From JALYJG01 sp033763555 (lineage in GTDB: Bacteria; Pseudomonadota; Alphaproteobacteria; UBA9219), in assembly GCA_033763555.1 (NCBI GenBank), contig JANRKK010000015.1, positions 1-64,000 of the forward strand: a stretch of 64,000 bases of DNA, in the 5' to 3' direction. Below, piece by piece: positions 25,723 to 33,756 of the stretch. Below the pieces are notes generated by a model. The model saw nothing but the letters and a program-made list of their open reading frames with translations, made no database searches and was not told the DNA's origin. Numbering within the stretch: the first letter of the stretch is position 1; each line of letters starts with the position of its first letter. The translations under genes and the position numbers were made by a program.

Positions 25723-25914
25723 TTATTTAGGTGTGAGGTCTTTGGGTTTATTGCCTGTACGAGGAGGTTTTTGACCTTCTTTTCTCTTCGGTGGCGCGAA
25801 GGATTCAACATGAGGCCCTGATCCTGGAACAGGGCCTTTGTGAAATTCAGGAGTGATCGGAAGAATCGTTTCTTCACCGCCGGGTCGTCGAGGTTCGTTC
25901 TTTTTAGAAGGCAT
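25723..25914 (-). CDS. Small Pro/Lys-rich hypothetical protein
   Basis: A 63-residue protein without signal peptide or Cys, rich in Pro, Lys and Gly, probably disordered. AGGAG eight bases before the ATG at 25914 fixes this start over the longer frame. It lies between two lipoprotein genes on the same strand. No family recognised. Confidence 0.5.
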   Translation of the reverse strand: MPSKKNEPRRPGGEETILPITPEFHKGPVPGSGPHVESFAPPKRKEGQKPPRTGNKPKDLTPK

Positions 25915-25964
25915 AAAATATCTCCTCACATCAGGTTGATAAGAGAGGTGATTGCGTTCTCTTG

Positions 25965-26300
25965 TTACAGCGAAGGGTTCGGAAAAGAACCTTGCACCAT
26001 GCAAGCGGGAACGCTCGGTGTGCTGTTGGGGCTTTCCTGGCCAGCGGCGGCGTCTTGACCATCTGCGCCGCGCAGCTTGTTTTCCAGAACGCCGATAGAG
26101 TTAGTAACTATATTGTTTATAGTGTCAGAAGCGTTGGCAGCGGCTTGTTCCAATCCTGTGCGGATATTAATTATGCCGCGTGATGTTTCGCCGACAATAC
26201 CTACATTGTCTTTATGGTGGTTAAGGGCTGTTGTGCATCCCGATGTAGCGGCACAAGCAGCGATCCCGGCGGCGACGAAAAGTCTCTTCATGGATGACAT
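25965..26300 (-). CDS. Small lipoprotein, leader shared with 25279-25590 gene
   Basis: A 111-residue lipoprotein: signal KRLFVAAGIAACAATSGC, lipobox TSGC. The mature part is helical (LEQAAANASDTINNIV) with one Cys near the end and has no similarity to its neighbour. Yet the ribosome site, first 22 codons and lipobox are nearly the same as in the gene starting at 25590, so a common 5' cassette is joined to different mature regions. Confidence 0.65.
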   Translation of the reverse strand: MSSMKRLFVAAGIAACAATSGCTTALNHHKDNVGIVGETSRGIINIRTGLEQAAANASDTINNIVTNSIGVLENKLRGADGQDAAAGQESPNSTPSVPACMVQGSFPNPSL

Positions 26301-26442
26301 GGCAAAACCCCTTAAATTAAATGTCTTTAACTATGCCATTTATTGTACGGGCAAAGAATGAAAGTAAAAAGCGGATAACAAGGTTAATGTACCCGCTTTA
26401 TTCCATGCTGCCGTTGATTTTGCAGAGACAATCGCTTTGCCG

Positions 26443-26772
26443 TCAGCTTGCAGCGAGAGCGCGCACAGGCAAACGGAAAGGCGGTGGCGGGCCAGGAATG
26501 CGGTTGCAAGGTTGCTTGGCCAGCGGAAGGGCTTCTCTCGTAGTGTTTGCATGAATATACATGACAAGGTGATGGTCGGTTGGCCCGACAACCAGGCGCT
26601 GATATTTTTCTTCAGCATCACGAAACAGAATGGGTTTGTCGGCAAGTTCAATGCCGCGTCTCTGGAATAATTGCACAATCGAACCCATATCCGCCGGATG
26701 TACGGGCTTTTCGTCCTTGCGGTAAATAATCATTACATCTTCGATCATGTAGAAATCATGAGGGTTTCTCAT
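26443..26772 (-). CDS. Hypothetical protein
   Basis: A 109-residue soluble protein without signal peptide. The first 80 residues are acidic and mixed (YMIEDVMIIYRKDEKPVHPA); the tail is Pro/Arg-rich. The ATG at 26772 has AAGGA ten bases upstream; an ATG six codons earlier has none. No family recognised. Confidence 0.5.
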   Translation of the reverse strand: MRNPHDFYMIEDVMIIYRKDEKPVHPADMGSIVQLFQRRGIELADKPILFRDAEEKYQRLVVGPTDHHLVMYIHANTTREALPLAKQPCNRIPGPPPPFRLPVRALAAS

Positions 26773-26923
26773 CGTTCCATTATCCTTCATCGGTTAAATC
26801 ATGGTGCGAACAGCCTGGATAAATCCGGGCCGCGTGACTTAGCATAATTTATTTTCGGGATTCCAGTTTTTTCTGCGTCCGTGCAGAAAAAAATCCACAT
26901 CAATTCAGGGTTGCGGAATGACG

Positions 26924-27193
26924 TTACGGGGTTGGTCTGAGGTTGGGGAGTACAAGTCTTACCCTGCCATCGGGCAGGCGATTAATTTCCATATCGGCAC
27001 ATCTTACCGGATGTGTTCCTGGTGCTGCCTTTACCGCCCGATTGACGCAATCAGCCGTTGTTTGGGGCCGGGCTTGTTGGGAAGCCGGAGCTGGTTTGGG
27101 AGCTTTCGCTTTCTGTGCCAAAGCGGGCGAGGCCGTGGCCAGGAGGGCGGCGCTGGCGGTGGCAACCAGGGTTTTGATGAGAGCGGGTTTCAT
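26924..27193 (-). CDS. Small secreted protein
   Basis: An 89-residue preprotein with a clear Sec signal (LVATASAALLATASPALA, cleavage after ALA before QKAK). The mature 63 residues are Pro/Ala-rich, then hold two Cys (ADCVNRAV, VRCADMEI). AAAGGA precedes the ATG. Function unknown; it belongs to the run of exported proteins on this strand. Confidence 0.65.
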   Translation of the reverse strand: MKPALIKTLVATASAALLATASPALAQKAKAPKPAPASQQARPQTTADCVNRAVKAAPGTHPVRCADMEINRLPDGRVRLVLPNLRPTP

Positions 27194-27283
27194 ATCTTTT
27201 ATCCTTTAATAAATTCCGGAATATAGGTGGCAGAATAACAATTTCCGGCAGGGCTGTAAATTGTTGCAAGCCGAAAGAAATAT

Positions 27284-27781
27284 TCAGCGCCTGGCCAGAA
27301 CACGCTCCCTTTTATGGTTAATGGCCATGCCGCTGCCATCGGGGCGGCGGCACTCGGCCCAGAAATCGGGGCTGCTGCTGGTGAAGGCGTGAGCCCTTGC
27401 TCTGCATTCGTCGAAGTCAGCATAATTCCAATAGCCGGGCTCGCCATCCCACCCGCCGAAAGTTCCACGGATAGAGTTGGCTTCGCGTTGTTTATCATAA
27501 TCATTCATGTGGGGAAGCATTTCCCAGATTTCTTTGCGGCAGTTGGAAGAAGAAAGGGGAAGAACCCGGTTGATGGCAACGGTGGCGTCCAGGCAGGCAT
27601 TGTAACCGCCCTTTGCAAATTTTAAGTAGAAACCGAGGGTTTCAATAGGAATGAATTGACCCTCGTAAAGAGTATCGGCATTCGGTTTTTTGGTTTCGGA
27701 TTGGGCGCGGACAGGCGCAGCCGTGAGGAAAAGGGCGCTGGCGGCGGCAACAAAAGACGCCAAGGTCTTGCGGTTTGGCAT
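27284..27781 (-). CDS. Secreted protein with two two-cysteine modules
   Basis: A 165-residue preprotein: Sec signal FVAAASALFLTAAPVRA, cleaved before QSET. The mature part has two related halves. The first runs from LYEGQFIPIE through YNACLDA to SNCRKE. The second runs from IRGTFGGWDGEPGY through FDECRAR to FWAECRRP. The second half is closely similar to the gene at 28411 (GTFGGWDGASGY, HDECLQM, FWAKCHRP). AAGGAGG precedes the ATG. Function unknown. Confidence 0.72.
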   Translation of the reverse strand: MPNRKTLASFVAAASALFLTAAPVRAQSETKKPNADTLYEGQFIPIETLGFYLKFAKGGYNACLDATVAINRVLPLSSSNCRKEIWEMLPHMNDYDKQREANSIRGTFGGWDGEPGYWNYADFDECRARAHAFTSSSPDFWAECRRPDGSGMAINHKRERVLARR

Positions 27782-27795
27782 ATTATGCCTCCTTG

Positions 27796-28293
27796 TTAAT
27801 TGGGTTCGGCGTGTACAACAACAATTAAACGTTGAGGGTTTTCACGCCGCGCGAGGGCATGATTATCGCCGCATGTATAGAGGGATGGATTTCCGGTCAA
27901 TGCCTCCCCGACGGCGGTGCAGTCTTCCGCTTTGGCGAAATGGCCTTCAGCCCGTCCGGTCGTACTGCCGAATGTGATGGTAAAAATTCCGGCCACCGGG
28001 CGCGCGGATGAAGGTTCGCCGAGCGGGTTGAAGCCCGGTGCCTTGGTTATGGGTGTGCAGGACGCGGCATTCCGCCGGGAAGCGGCTTCAACCTTTTCTT
28101 TTGCATATGCGCATGCTTCTTGCGTGTTGAAGAGCAGGGGAGCGCGCGGCACGGGCGCGCCATCGGCATCGATAACCGAAAATGCCCCTTCCACATAATG
28201 GGTCGACGGAACTTCCTGGCTGCGTGCGGGCAGGGGAGCGGCGAAAAGCGCCGCAGCGGCGGCGAAAGCGGTAAGGGTGCAGCGTGCGGGCAT
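27796..28293 (-). CDS. Secreted protein with two two-cysteine modules (diverged)
   Basis: A 165-residue preprotein: Sec signal LTAFAAAAALFAAPLPARS, then QEVPS. Halves begin YVEGAFSVIDADG and VAGIFTITFGSTTG; each is followed by an aromatic-plus-Cys stretch (TQEACAYAKE; AEDCTAVGEA) and a further Cys (AASC; YTCGDN). The pattern matches the modules in its two neighbours but with low identity. It starts 15 bases before the 27284-27781 gene in transcription order, so the two may be cotranscribed. Confidence 0.68.
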   Translation of the reverse strand: MPARCTLTAFAAAAALFAAPLPARSQEVPSTHYVEGAFSVIDADGAPVPRAPLLFNTQEACAYAKEKVEAASRRNAASCTPITKAPGFNPLGEPSSARPVAGIFTITFGSTTGRAEGHFAKAEDCTAVGEALTGNPSLYTCGDNHALARRENPQRLIVVVHAEPN

Positions 28294-28410
28294 GGAAACT
28301 CCGCCAAAATGATAAACACAATATCGTGAGCTGAGTGTAGGGCGAGCGCGGGTGATTTGTCCCGCACAATCCGCCCGAGTCGCTGCGCTGCGAAATCAGT
28401 TTTATGCAGT

Positions 28411-28899
28411 TTATTGAGGTCCGGAAGGGCCCTCACCCGTGCGGCTAACCTGGGCTTCGCCCGGTCGGTGGCACTTGGCCCAGAAGGGCATCGTGGTTTG
28501 ACCTTTAAGATAATCGGTCATTTGAAGACATTCATCGTGGCTGGCGAACACCATATAGCCCGATGCGCCATCCCACCCACCAAAAGTACCCGTTACAAAT
28601 GTAGCTTTGACGGTTTCATCATCGACATAACCCGGTAAAGCTGCTGCGAGATCTCTATGGCACCGTGATGCCTGGAGAATAAGGGGATTGGTCTTGCCAA
28701 GGGCGGCTCCAGCCGCGGTGCAACCTTTCAAGCCTTCCGGCCCTTCGCCGAAATTCAAAATCAAAAAAGAATTATTCGCGAGCGTAAACTGCCCCTGATA
28801 AAAAACGGGGGACGGTTTTTGCGGCTCTTGCGCACGGGCGGGGGTGGCGGAAAGGCAAAGGGCGGCTGCGGCGGCGGCAAGGGATGTGCGCAGGGACAT
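28411..28899 (-). CDS. Secreted protein with two two-cysteine modules
   Basis: A 162-residue preprotein: Sec signal LAAAAAALCLSATPARA, then QEPQ. Modules: FYQGQFTLANNSF through LKGCTAA to SRCHRD, and VTGTFGGWDGASGY through HDECLQM to FWAKCHRP. It is the nearest paralogue of the 27284-27781 gene. AGGAG lies six bases before the ATG at 28899. It has its own upstream gap of 200 bases and probably its own promoter. Confidence 0.72.
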   Translation of the reverse strand: MSLRTSLAAAAAALCLSATPARAQEPQKPSPVFYQGQFTLANNSFLILNFGEGPEGLKGCTAAGAALGKTNPLILQASRCHRDLAAALPGYVDDETVKATFVTGTFGGWDGASGYMVFASHDECLQMTDYLKGQTTMPFWAKCHRPGEAQVSRTGEGPSGPQ

Positions 28900-29050
28900 C
28901 ATTCGCTCCTGAGGCTGAGGGATGGGGTTATAAGAGCAGGCTAGTCTTTCCGGCCCGGCAGGTAAAGCAGGCGTGGAACAAACATTATTGCGACAGGAAA
29001 AGTTGCAGGGCCGCCAATCATCGTGCTGTGGCGTGGCACAGGCCCCAAAC

Positions 29051-29079
29051 AAAAACACCGCCCGGTAAGGGGCGGTGTT
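29051..29079 (-). terminator. Intrinsic terminator of the 29102-29380 gene
   Basis: AACACCGCC / GGCGGTGTT stem (29054-29062 with 29071-29079), followed on the minus strand by a T-run. The same nine-base stem occurs in the terminator at 30185-30214, so the unit appears duplicated. Confidence 0.85.
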
Positions 29080-29101
29080 GAGTGTGAATTTGTTAAATTT
29101 A

Positions 29102-29380
29102 TTACTGCGGCCCTGCAGGGCAAATAGGCGGACTGTTAGGCCCGTTTCCACACATGGGACGGTCTGGCGAACAAACTGGCGGTGCTGGACAAGCAGGAGG
29201 AGGAACCGGGCAACGCTTGGACAATGACCTCCAATCAGATTCTCCTACGCTAGATGGTTCCATGCCCATGCTAGATGTGGATGGTTCCTGAGAGTCGCCC
29301 GCCCATCCACGGAGAGCCTGTCCCCCAACAAACACAGTTAACGCCGCAGCGGTCATAGCTATGTTTCTTTTTAGAGACAT
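29102..29380 (-). CDS. Small secreted Cys/Pro-rich protein
   Basis: A 92-residue preprotein: Sec signal IAMTAAALTVFVGGQALRGWA. The mature C-terminal third is very rich in Pro and Cys (KRCPVPPPACPAPPVCSP), suggesting a disulfide-braced or extended structure. GGAG lies eight bases before the ATG, and a strong terminator follows the stop. Function unknown. Confidence 0.65.
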   Translation of the reverse strand: MSLKRNIAMTAAALTVFVGGQALRGWAGDSQEPSTSSMGMEPSSVGESDWRSLSKRCPVPPPACPAPPVCSPDRPMCGNGPNSPPICPAGPQ

Positions 29381-29435
29381 GGATAACTCTCCGTTAAAAT
29401 GGAATCAGTCAACTTTGTCAGATCCACAAAAATTA

Positions 29436-29912
29436 TTATTCCGGCGTATAAGAATAGCCAGAAGAAGCCTTTCTGTAGGGGCAATGCGGACCACCCGCTT
29501 TTACTGGACAACCTTCCGGGGTTTCAGCAAGGGTTGCACCTAAATAGGTGTATGTCACAGGAGCATCGATAGGAACACCGCGGTGGGTTATAGGCACCGC
29601 AGCAGAAGCATCGGAAGCGCCAGTGCGTCTGTTGAAGCAGTCCGCGCTAATAAAGCCAAACTGACCCGCAACATAACCATGACCATTTGGGCCTTGACCA
29701 CAGATAGCAGCTATGCAAGCAGCAAGGTTGTCAAAGGGAACAGGAGCGTCCGTTTGCACATCTCTTCCTGTATTGTGTTGAGCAACGAGGTTGTAGGAAT
29801 CTTGGCAATCAGGTTCGCCCGGCCATCCCGTTGCATTGGCAAAGTTTGGGGCAGCGGTGACAAGTGTGGCAGTGGCAGCGAAGCCAGCGATAGCTTTTTT
29901 CACGTTGAACAT
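29436..29912 (-). CDS. Secreted protein of the NLVxQH family
   Basis: A 158-residue preprotein: signal AGFAATATLVTAAPNFANA. The mature part carries YNLVAQHNTG, then LAACIAAIC, then VAGQFGFISADCFNRRTG and VPIDAPVTY. The gene at 31425 has the same order (FNLVTQHFG, DACEHRM, INGQFGLVTAECVN, QGPVIY), and the gene at 30239 carries two diverged copies. Cys pairs suggest disulfides in the periplasm or outside. Function unknown. Confidence 0.72.
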   Translation of the reverse strand: MFNVKKAIAGFAATATLVTAAPNFANATGWPGEPDCQDSYNLVAQHNTGRDVQTDAPVPFDNLAACIAAICGQGPNGHGYVAGQFGFISADCFNRRTGASDASAAVPITHRGVPIDAPVTYTYLGATLAETPEGCPVKAGGPHCPYRKASSGYSYTPE

Positions 29913-30184
29913 CGAATTATCTCCTAGGGTGTTACGAGGTATGTGAACCGCGGCGAGAGATAGGATTTATGGCGTGCAAAGTAAAGAGGGAATCTGCGCC
30001 CGCGTGCGATTTTATGCATTATTTATGCGGGTTTGTAGGCCTGCGCGATGGCGTTAACCAACTAACTCCATGAATAGTCACTACCTTTGGCTGCAGCCTC
30101 TATATACAGGTGTTGCCGACATGCCAGGGAGTGATGACGCTGAAAGCACAGGAACGCCCGGGCTCTGCCGCAGCGTCAAAAGAA

Positions 30185-30214
30185 AACACCGCCGCGGTTT
30201 CCCGGGGCGGTGTT
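30185..30214 (-). terminator. Intrinsic terminator of the 30239-31168 gene
   Basis: Perfect nine-base stem AACACCGCC (30185-30193) / GGCGGTGTT (30206-30214), followed on the minus strand by TTTTCTTTT. The stem is identical to that of the terminator at 29051-29079. The rest of the 29913-30184 gap holds no gene that I can see. Confidence 0.85.
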
Positions 30215-30238
30215 TTCGTAAGCACTGTTGTTAACAGA

Positions 30239-31168
30239 TTATGGTGTCAAAGGAGAATTTTGGCACTTGCGCGAATTCTTGGCTACGCAAGGCGGGCAGC
30301 CAAAATCATTCTGCAAGGTAGCTGCATCGGAATATAACACGGCGGCATCACGTCCTTTGCCGCTGCGTCTTCCTGCGGAGTTAAGCGCCACTACTTCATA
30401 AGCGTTGCCTGTATCCGTGTTGAGGCAATTCTTGCTGAGAAATTTTCTGCCGTCGATGACTGCATTCAGGTCATCGCACATAATTTGCGCGCACTCGGCC
30501 AAGCTATTGGCAGGTTTTTGAGTTTGCAGAACACCAGGTCCCCATTCATAGCCTTGAGACACCAGAACATACGGTGAAGATGCTGGAACCGTTGGACAAT
30601 CTCCAGGAGCTGGCGTCGGTATGGTAGCCGGGGGAAGTTCGGGCGGCGTAGGATTGACAGCGACCAAGCGTTGGCATCTCCGGGTCGATGCACCGCCACC
30701 GCAAGGGGCTAGGCCCGGCGGTGTAAAGGGTGTGGCGGCCAGCAAGGACGGCTTCGGCCTGAAATCGCGCCGTGCTTTGGATACGCCAGCAATTAAGTCG
30801 TATTGGTGGGTTGACCCGTTGATGCAGGCCGCTATGCCGACATTGTATCCGCCATTCATTTCTACGACGAGAGCGTTTGCGCAGGCCGTCAGATTGTTCA
30901 TTTCATAGGCAACGTGAATCAAGCGTTTTCTTGGTCCAATTCCATCGGGTTGGGGTTGTTTTACATAGTAACCGACGACCAAAACTTCCGCAGGCGGCGT
31001 TGTAACGGGGCATCCATCTTCGCCCGTAGGGCCGAAATCATACGTTGGAATGGGGATAGGGAAAGCCGGAGATGTTTGTGCATTCGCATCGCGAACACCA
31101 CCGATAGTCGTGGCAACAAGGGCCGCACCAGCGGCAATAAATTGAGCGATCTTGCTTTTAACGGACAT
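30239..31168 (-). CDS. Secreted protein with two NLVxQH-like domains
   Basis: A 309-residue preprotein: signal IAQFIAAGAALVATTIGG, cleavage probably after ANA. It has two related domains. The first (EVLVVGYYVKQ, NNLTACANALV, VGIAACINGST) and the second (YVLVSQGYEWG, NSLAECAQIMC, LSKNCLNTDTG) are joined by a Pro-rich linker (VNPTPPELPPATIPTPAPG). The second matches the 29436 gene best. A final CPPCVAKNSRKC segment adds Cys. AAGGAG precedes the ATG at 31168, and a strong terminator follows. Confidence 0.72.
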   Translation of the reverse strand: MSVKSKIAQFIAAGAALVATTIGGVRDANAQTSPAFPIPIPTYDFGPTGEDGCPVTTPPAEVLVVGYYVKQPQPDGIGPRKRLIHVAYEMNNLTACANALVVEMNGGYNVGIAACINGSTHQYDLIAGVSKARRDFRPKPSLLAATPFTPPGLAPCGGGASTRRCQRLVAVNPTPPELPPATIPTPAPGDCPTVPASSPYVLVSQGYEWGPGVLQTQKPANSLAECAQIMCDDLNAVIDGRKFLSKNCLNTDTGNAYEVVALNSAGRRSGKGRDAAVLYSDAATLQNDFGCPPCVAKNSRKCQNSPLTP

Positions 31169-31382
31169 CACTAAGTCTCCTTGAGTATGGGTGATTACGC
31201 GCGGGAATATAAAACGCGGGCATCCCGGAATGGAAGAAAAAACGCGCCACGGCGGAAGAAAATTCACGCGCTGCGCGTTAACCATACGAGCGCCTGTCAT
31301 TCAAGAGCGGATTTGATTTCTGCAGAAAGTTTACAGCGCAAATCCGATTGTGGCGCACCTACGACGATATGCTTTCATGATG

Positions 31383-31410
31383 AAAAAGGGCGGCTGCGCA
31401 ACAGCCGCCC
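31383..31410 (-). terminator. Intrinsic terminator of the 31425-31871 gene
   Basis: GGGCGGCTG / CAGCCGCCC stem (31388-31410) with a five-base loop, followed on the minus strand by TTTTTC. It lies 15 bases after the gene's stop. Confidence 0.85.
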
Positions 31411-31424
31411 GGTTCGGCGAAAGA

Positions 31425-31871
31425 TTAAGGCGTGCAACTCGGCAAGGAAGCCGGAGACGGGCCGCAAGGCGGCGCGCCTGCACTGACCGACGAGGTTGTG
31501 ATGTCGTTGCCAGCATCATCCCGGTAGATCACGGGGCCCTGAGCGGGAGCGCCCTGCGCGTTCCGGTACATTGTGGCACGAACAGGTGTGGTGCCATCGC
31601 AAGTGTTTACGCATTCGGCCGTGACGAGGCCGAACTGCCCATTAATGATACGGGTGAACATACGATGCTCGCACGCATCCTCTCCTGCGAAACCCGCCTC
31701 TGTGGCTTTTTCGACATTCGACATGCCGAAATGCTGCGTGACGAGATTGAAGGGCGGCGTTCCTTCTTCGCCGCATTGCGCGTTGGCGAAACGCGGTGCT
31801 GCGATCGCCATGGTTCCGTAAGCGGCCATCGCGGCGGCCGTGGTACGGAACAGTTTTGTCGTATTGAACAT
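31425..31871 (-). CDS. Secreted protein of the NLVxQH family
   Basis: A 148-residue preprotein with a signal ending APRFANA. It is clearly related to the 29436-29912 protein across the mature region (FNLVTQHFG, GQFGLVTAECVN, GPVIY), with extra Cys. GGAGGGAG lies seven bases before the ATG at 31871 and a terminator follows, so it is a one-gene unit. It diverges from the DUF2793 gene at 32051. Confidence 0.72.
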   Translation of the reverse strand: MFNTTKLFRTTAAAMAAYGTMAIAAPRFANAQCGEEGTPPFNLVTQHFGMSNVEKATEAGFAGEDACEHRMFTRIINGQFGLVTAECVNTCDGTTPVRATMYRNAQGAPAQGPVIYRDDAGNDITTSSVSAGAPPCGPSPASLPSCTP

Positions 31872-32050
31872 AGGAATTCTCCCTCCGGGTAAGAGTTACG
31901 GAAAACAAACCCACAACGGCCTGATGTGGGATGGATGAGTAGAGAGATCGGGGTAAGGATGAAATGCGGAAGAAAATCCGCACCCTAAATTTTTGGTAAG
32001 CCCCCGTTTCATCGAACTGTAAAAAAATCTTCACACAGGAAAGGCAAAAA

Positions 32051-32644
32051 ATGACCACAACGCCCAATCTGGCGATGAGCTATATCGCGTCGTCGCAGGC
32101 GCAGAAGGAAGTCACGCATAATGATGCGCTGAACGACCTCGATTTTCTGGCGCAACCATCGGCAATCGATCACACGCTGGCAACGCCGCCGGGCTCGCCT
32201 GCGACAGGGGACACTTATATTGTTGCATCATCGCCCACGGGCGCGTGGACAGGCTTCGCCAACGCCGTTGTGGCTTATTACTCCGGGTGGAAAATCAAAA
32301 CGCCGCTGGCGGGCTGGGCGGTATGGACGCGCAACGGCAGCCGACTGCTTTATTATACGGGTTCGGCATGGGCGCTGCTGACAACGCCGAAATTGGATGC
32401 AAGCACGACATGGAATCCAGGCTCGATCTCCAGCGGTGCAGGCGCGACCTCATCCGGCATTACGGTGACGGGCGCGGCGTTCGGCGATTTTGTCATGGTT
32501 TCGGCGTCTTATGATTTACAAGGCGTGAGCGCGACGGCTTATGTCTCGGCGTCGAACACGGTGAAAATTCAGCTGAACAATCTGACGGGCGGCGGCGTGT
32601 CGCTCGGCTCTGGCACCTGGCGGGTGCGGGTGGTGAAATTGTAA
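32051..32644 (+). CDS. DUF2793 phage fibre/tail protein
   Basis: A 197-residue protein. The N-terminal 110 residues are a classic DUF2793 domain: SYIASSQAQKEVTHNDALND, then PPGSPATGDTYIVASSPTGAW and WAVWTRNGSRLLYYTGSAW. The C-terminal part is a beta-rich domain (TVTGAAFGDFVMVSASYDL). DUF2793 proteins are found among tail and fibre genes of alphaproteobacterial prophages and GTAs. It returns to the plus strand after the run of secreted genes. Confidence 0.9.
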   Translation: MTTTPNLAMSYIASSQAQKEVTHNDALNDLDFLAQPSAIDHTLATPPGSPATGDTYIVASSPTGAWTGFANAVVAYYSGWKIKTPLAGWAVWTRNGSRLLYYTGSAWALLTTPKLDASTTWNPGSISSGAGATSSGITVTGAAFGDFVMVSASYDLQGVSATAYVSASNTVKIQLNNLTGGGVSLGSGTWRVRVVKL

Positions 32645-32729
32645 GTCGGAAAGTCAGCAATTACGGCAGGTTAGCCCGGAACTTCTTGTTTTTACTGGAA
32701 ATTATCCCCGAAACGGGTATAATAAAACC

Positions 32730-32873
32730 ATGCTTTCGATGTTTGCCAAAGCTGCCGTTCAACTGGTCACCCGTGTGGTGGCGCCTCTTCTTGTGGCGGG
32801 CGTTGGCACATCGGTTATCCGCAGGACTTTTGGATATAAACCACCCAAATCCTCGGGTCCGACTTTTGGCTGA
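32730..32873 (+). CDS. Micro-ORF, 47-residue membrane peptide
   Basis: Encodes a 47-residue peptide with a short basic-hydrophobic helix (QLVTRVVAPLLVAGVGTSVI) and a basic C terminus. TATAAT at 32718-32723 lies only six bases before the ATG and no ribosome site is present, so if expressed the message would be leaderless. A terminator follows the stop. It lies between a fibre gene and the lysis genes. Existence is plausible, not proven. Confidence 0.4.
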   Translation: MLSMFAKAAVQLVTRVVAPLLVAGVGTSVIRRTFGYKPPKSSGPTFG

Positions 32874-32901
32874 ATAGCCGGAACATATCTTTTGTAACCA
32901 G

Positions 32902-32924
32902 GGCGCGCTGGACGCGCCTTTTTT
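32902..32924 (+). terminator. Intrinsic terminator
   Basis: GGCGCG / CGCGCC stem with a five-base loop, then TTTTTT (32919-32924). It closes the unit ending with the micro-ORF at 32873. Confidence 0.85.
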
Positions 32925-32951
32925 GTTGCCTTTAGCACTGAAGGAATTTCC

Positions 32952-33107
32952 ATGATCATCAGGAATGTGTTGGCGCGGCGGATTCCGCTGGCGCTTGTGG
33001 CTGCGTTTTTTCTGCAAGGCATCAGCGGCTTTGAGGAGGGGCTGGCCCCGGCAAAGGAGTTGTGCGCCGTCCGCATCGGCGGAACATTTGGAGTCTGGGC
33101 GCGATGA
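32952..33107 (+). CDS. 51-residue exported peptide coupled to endolysin
   Basis: Begins at an ATG preceded by AAGGA. The peptide has an N-terminal hydrophobic segment (IPLALVAAFFLQGISG) after a basic start and a polar tail with one Cys. Its TGA overlaps the endolysin start (ATGA), so the two are translationally coupled. A small membrane peptide directly before an endolysin could be a lysis accessory such as a holin-like or release protein; that is inference from position. Confidence 0.55.
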   Translation: MIIRNVLARRIPLALVAAFFLQGISGFEEGLAPAKELCAVRIGGTFGVWAR

Positions 33108-33604
33108 TGGATGGAACCATGCCGTTGCCGCCCGCTTTTCTTGCCGTGCGGCGCATGAACGCGGCGGGCGTCGAGCTGATCAAGATTTACGAAGGGCTGC
33201 ATCTTACGCCCTATCTGTGCCCGGGAAAAATCTGGACAATCGGTTATGGCCATACGCGCACGGTGCGGTCGGGTATGGTCATCACGCCGGAGCAGGCCGA
33301 TCAGTTTCTGAATGACGATCTGCGGCTGGTGGAGCGCGCGGTGCAGCGGCTGGTGCAGGTGCCGCTGAACGACAATCAGTTCGCGGCGCTGGTGAGTTTT
33401 GCGTTCAATGTCGGCATCGCGAATTTTGAGCGTTCGACATTGCTGACACTGCTCAACCGCGGCTGGTACGAACAGGTGCCCGCGCAGCTGATGCGGTGGA
33501 ACCGTGCGTCGGGTGAAGTGCTGGGCGGCCTGTCGCGCCGCCGCGCCGCCGAGGGACGGCTATGGAGTATGCCTGTGCTGCGTGACACGACAGAGATGGT
33601 TTAG
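33104..33604 (+). CDS. Endolysin, GH24 lysozyme
   Basis: A 166-residue muramidase of the T4/P21 type that degrades peptidoglycan at lysis. The catalytic triad follows the E-x8-C-x5-T version: Glu30, Cys39, Thr45 in KIYEGLHLTPYLCPGKIWT, then the IGYGHT motif. A C-terminal helical part has FAFNVGIANFERSTLL and RWNRASGEVLGGLSRRR. There is no signal peptide, so it needs a holin or a partner; a 3TM holin is encoded at 36070. The start overlaps the preceding peptide gene. Confidence 0.93.
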   Translation: MMDGTMPLPPAFLAVRRMNAAGVELIKIYEGLHLTPYLCPGKIWTIGYGHTRTVRSGMVITPEQADQFLNDDLRLVERAVQRLVQVPLNDNQFAALVSFAFNVGIANFERSTLLTLLNRGWYEQVPAQLMRWNRASGEVLGGLSRRRAAEGRLWSMPVLRDTTEMV

Positions 33605-33756
33605 CCATGGTGAATAGCGGCTACCTACATCAAGCATGTAGCGCCAGACTCCAAACTCCCATGGCGTTCGTCTTGTTGTTGCTTTGGCAGCGCTGGCGAA
33701 CGATAGAGATGGAGCGGTTGCGCTGGAAGTAGCAGGAGAAGTTGCCAACAGAAACT

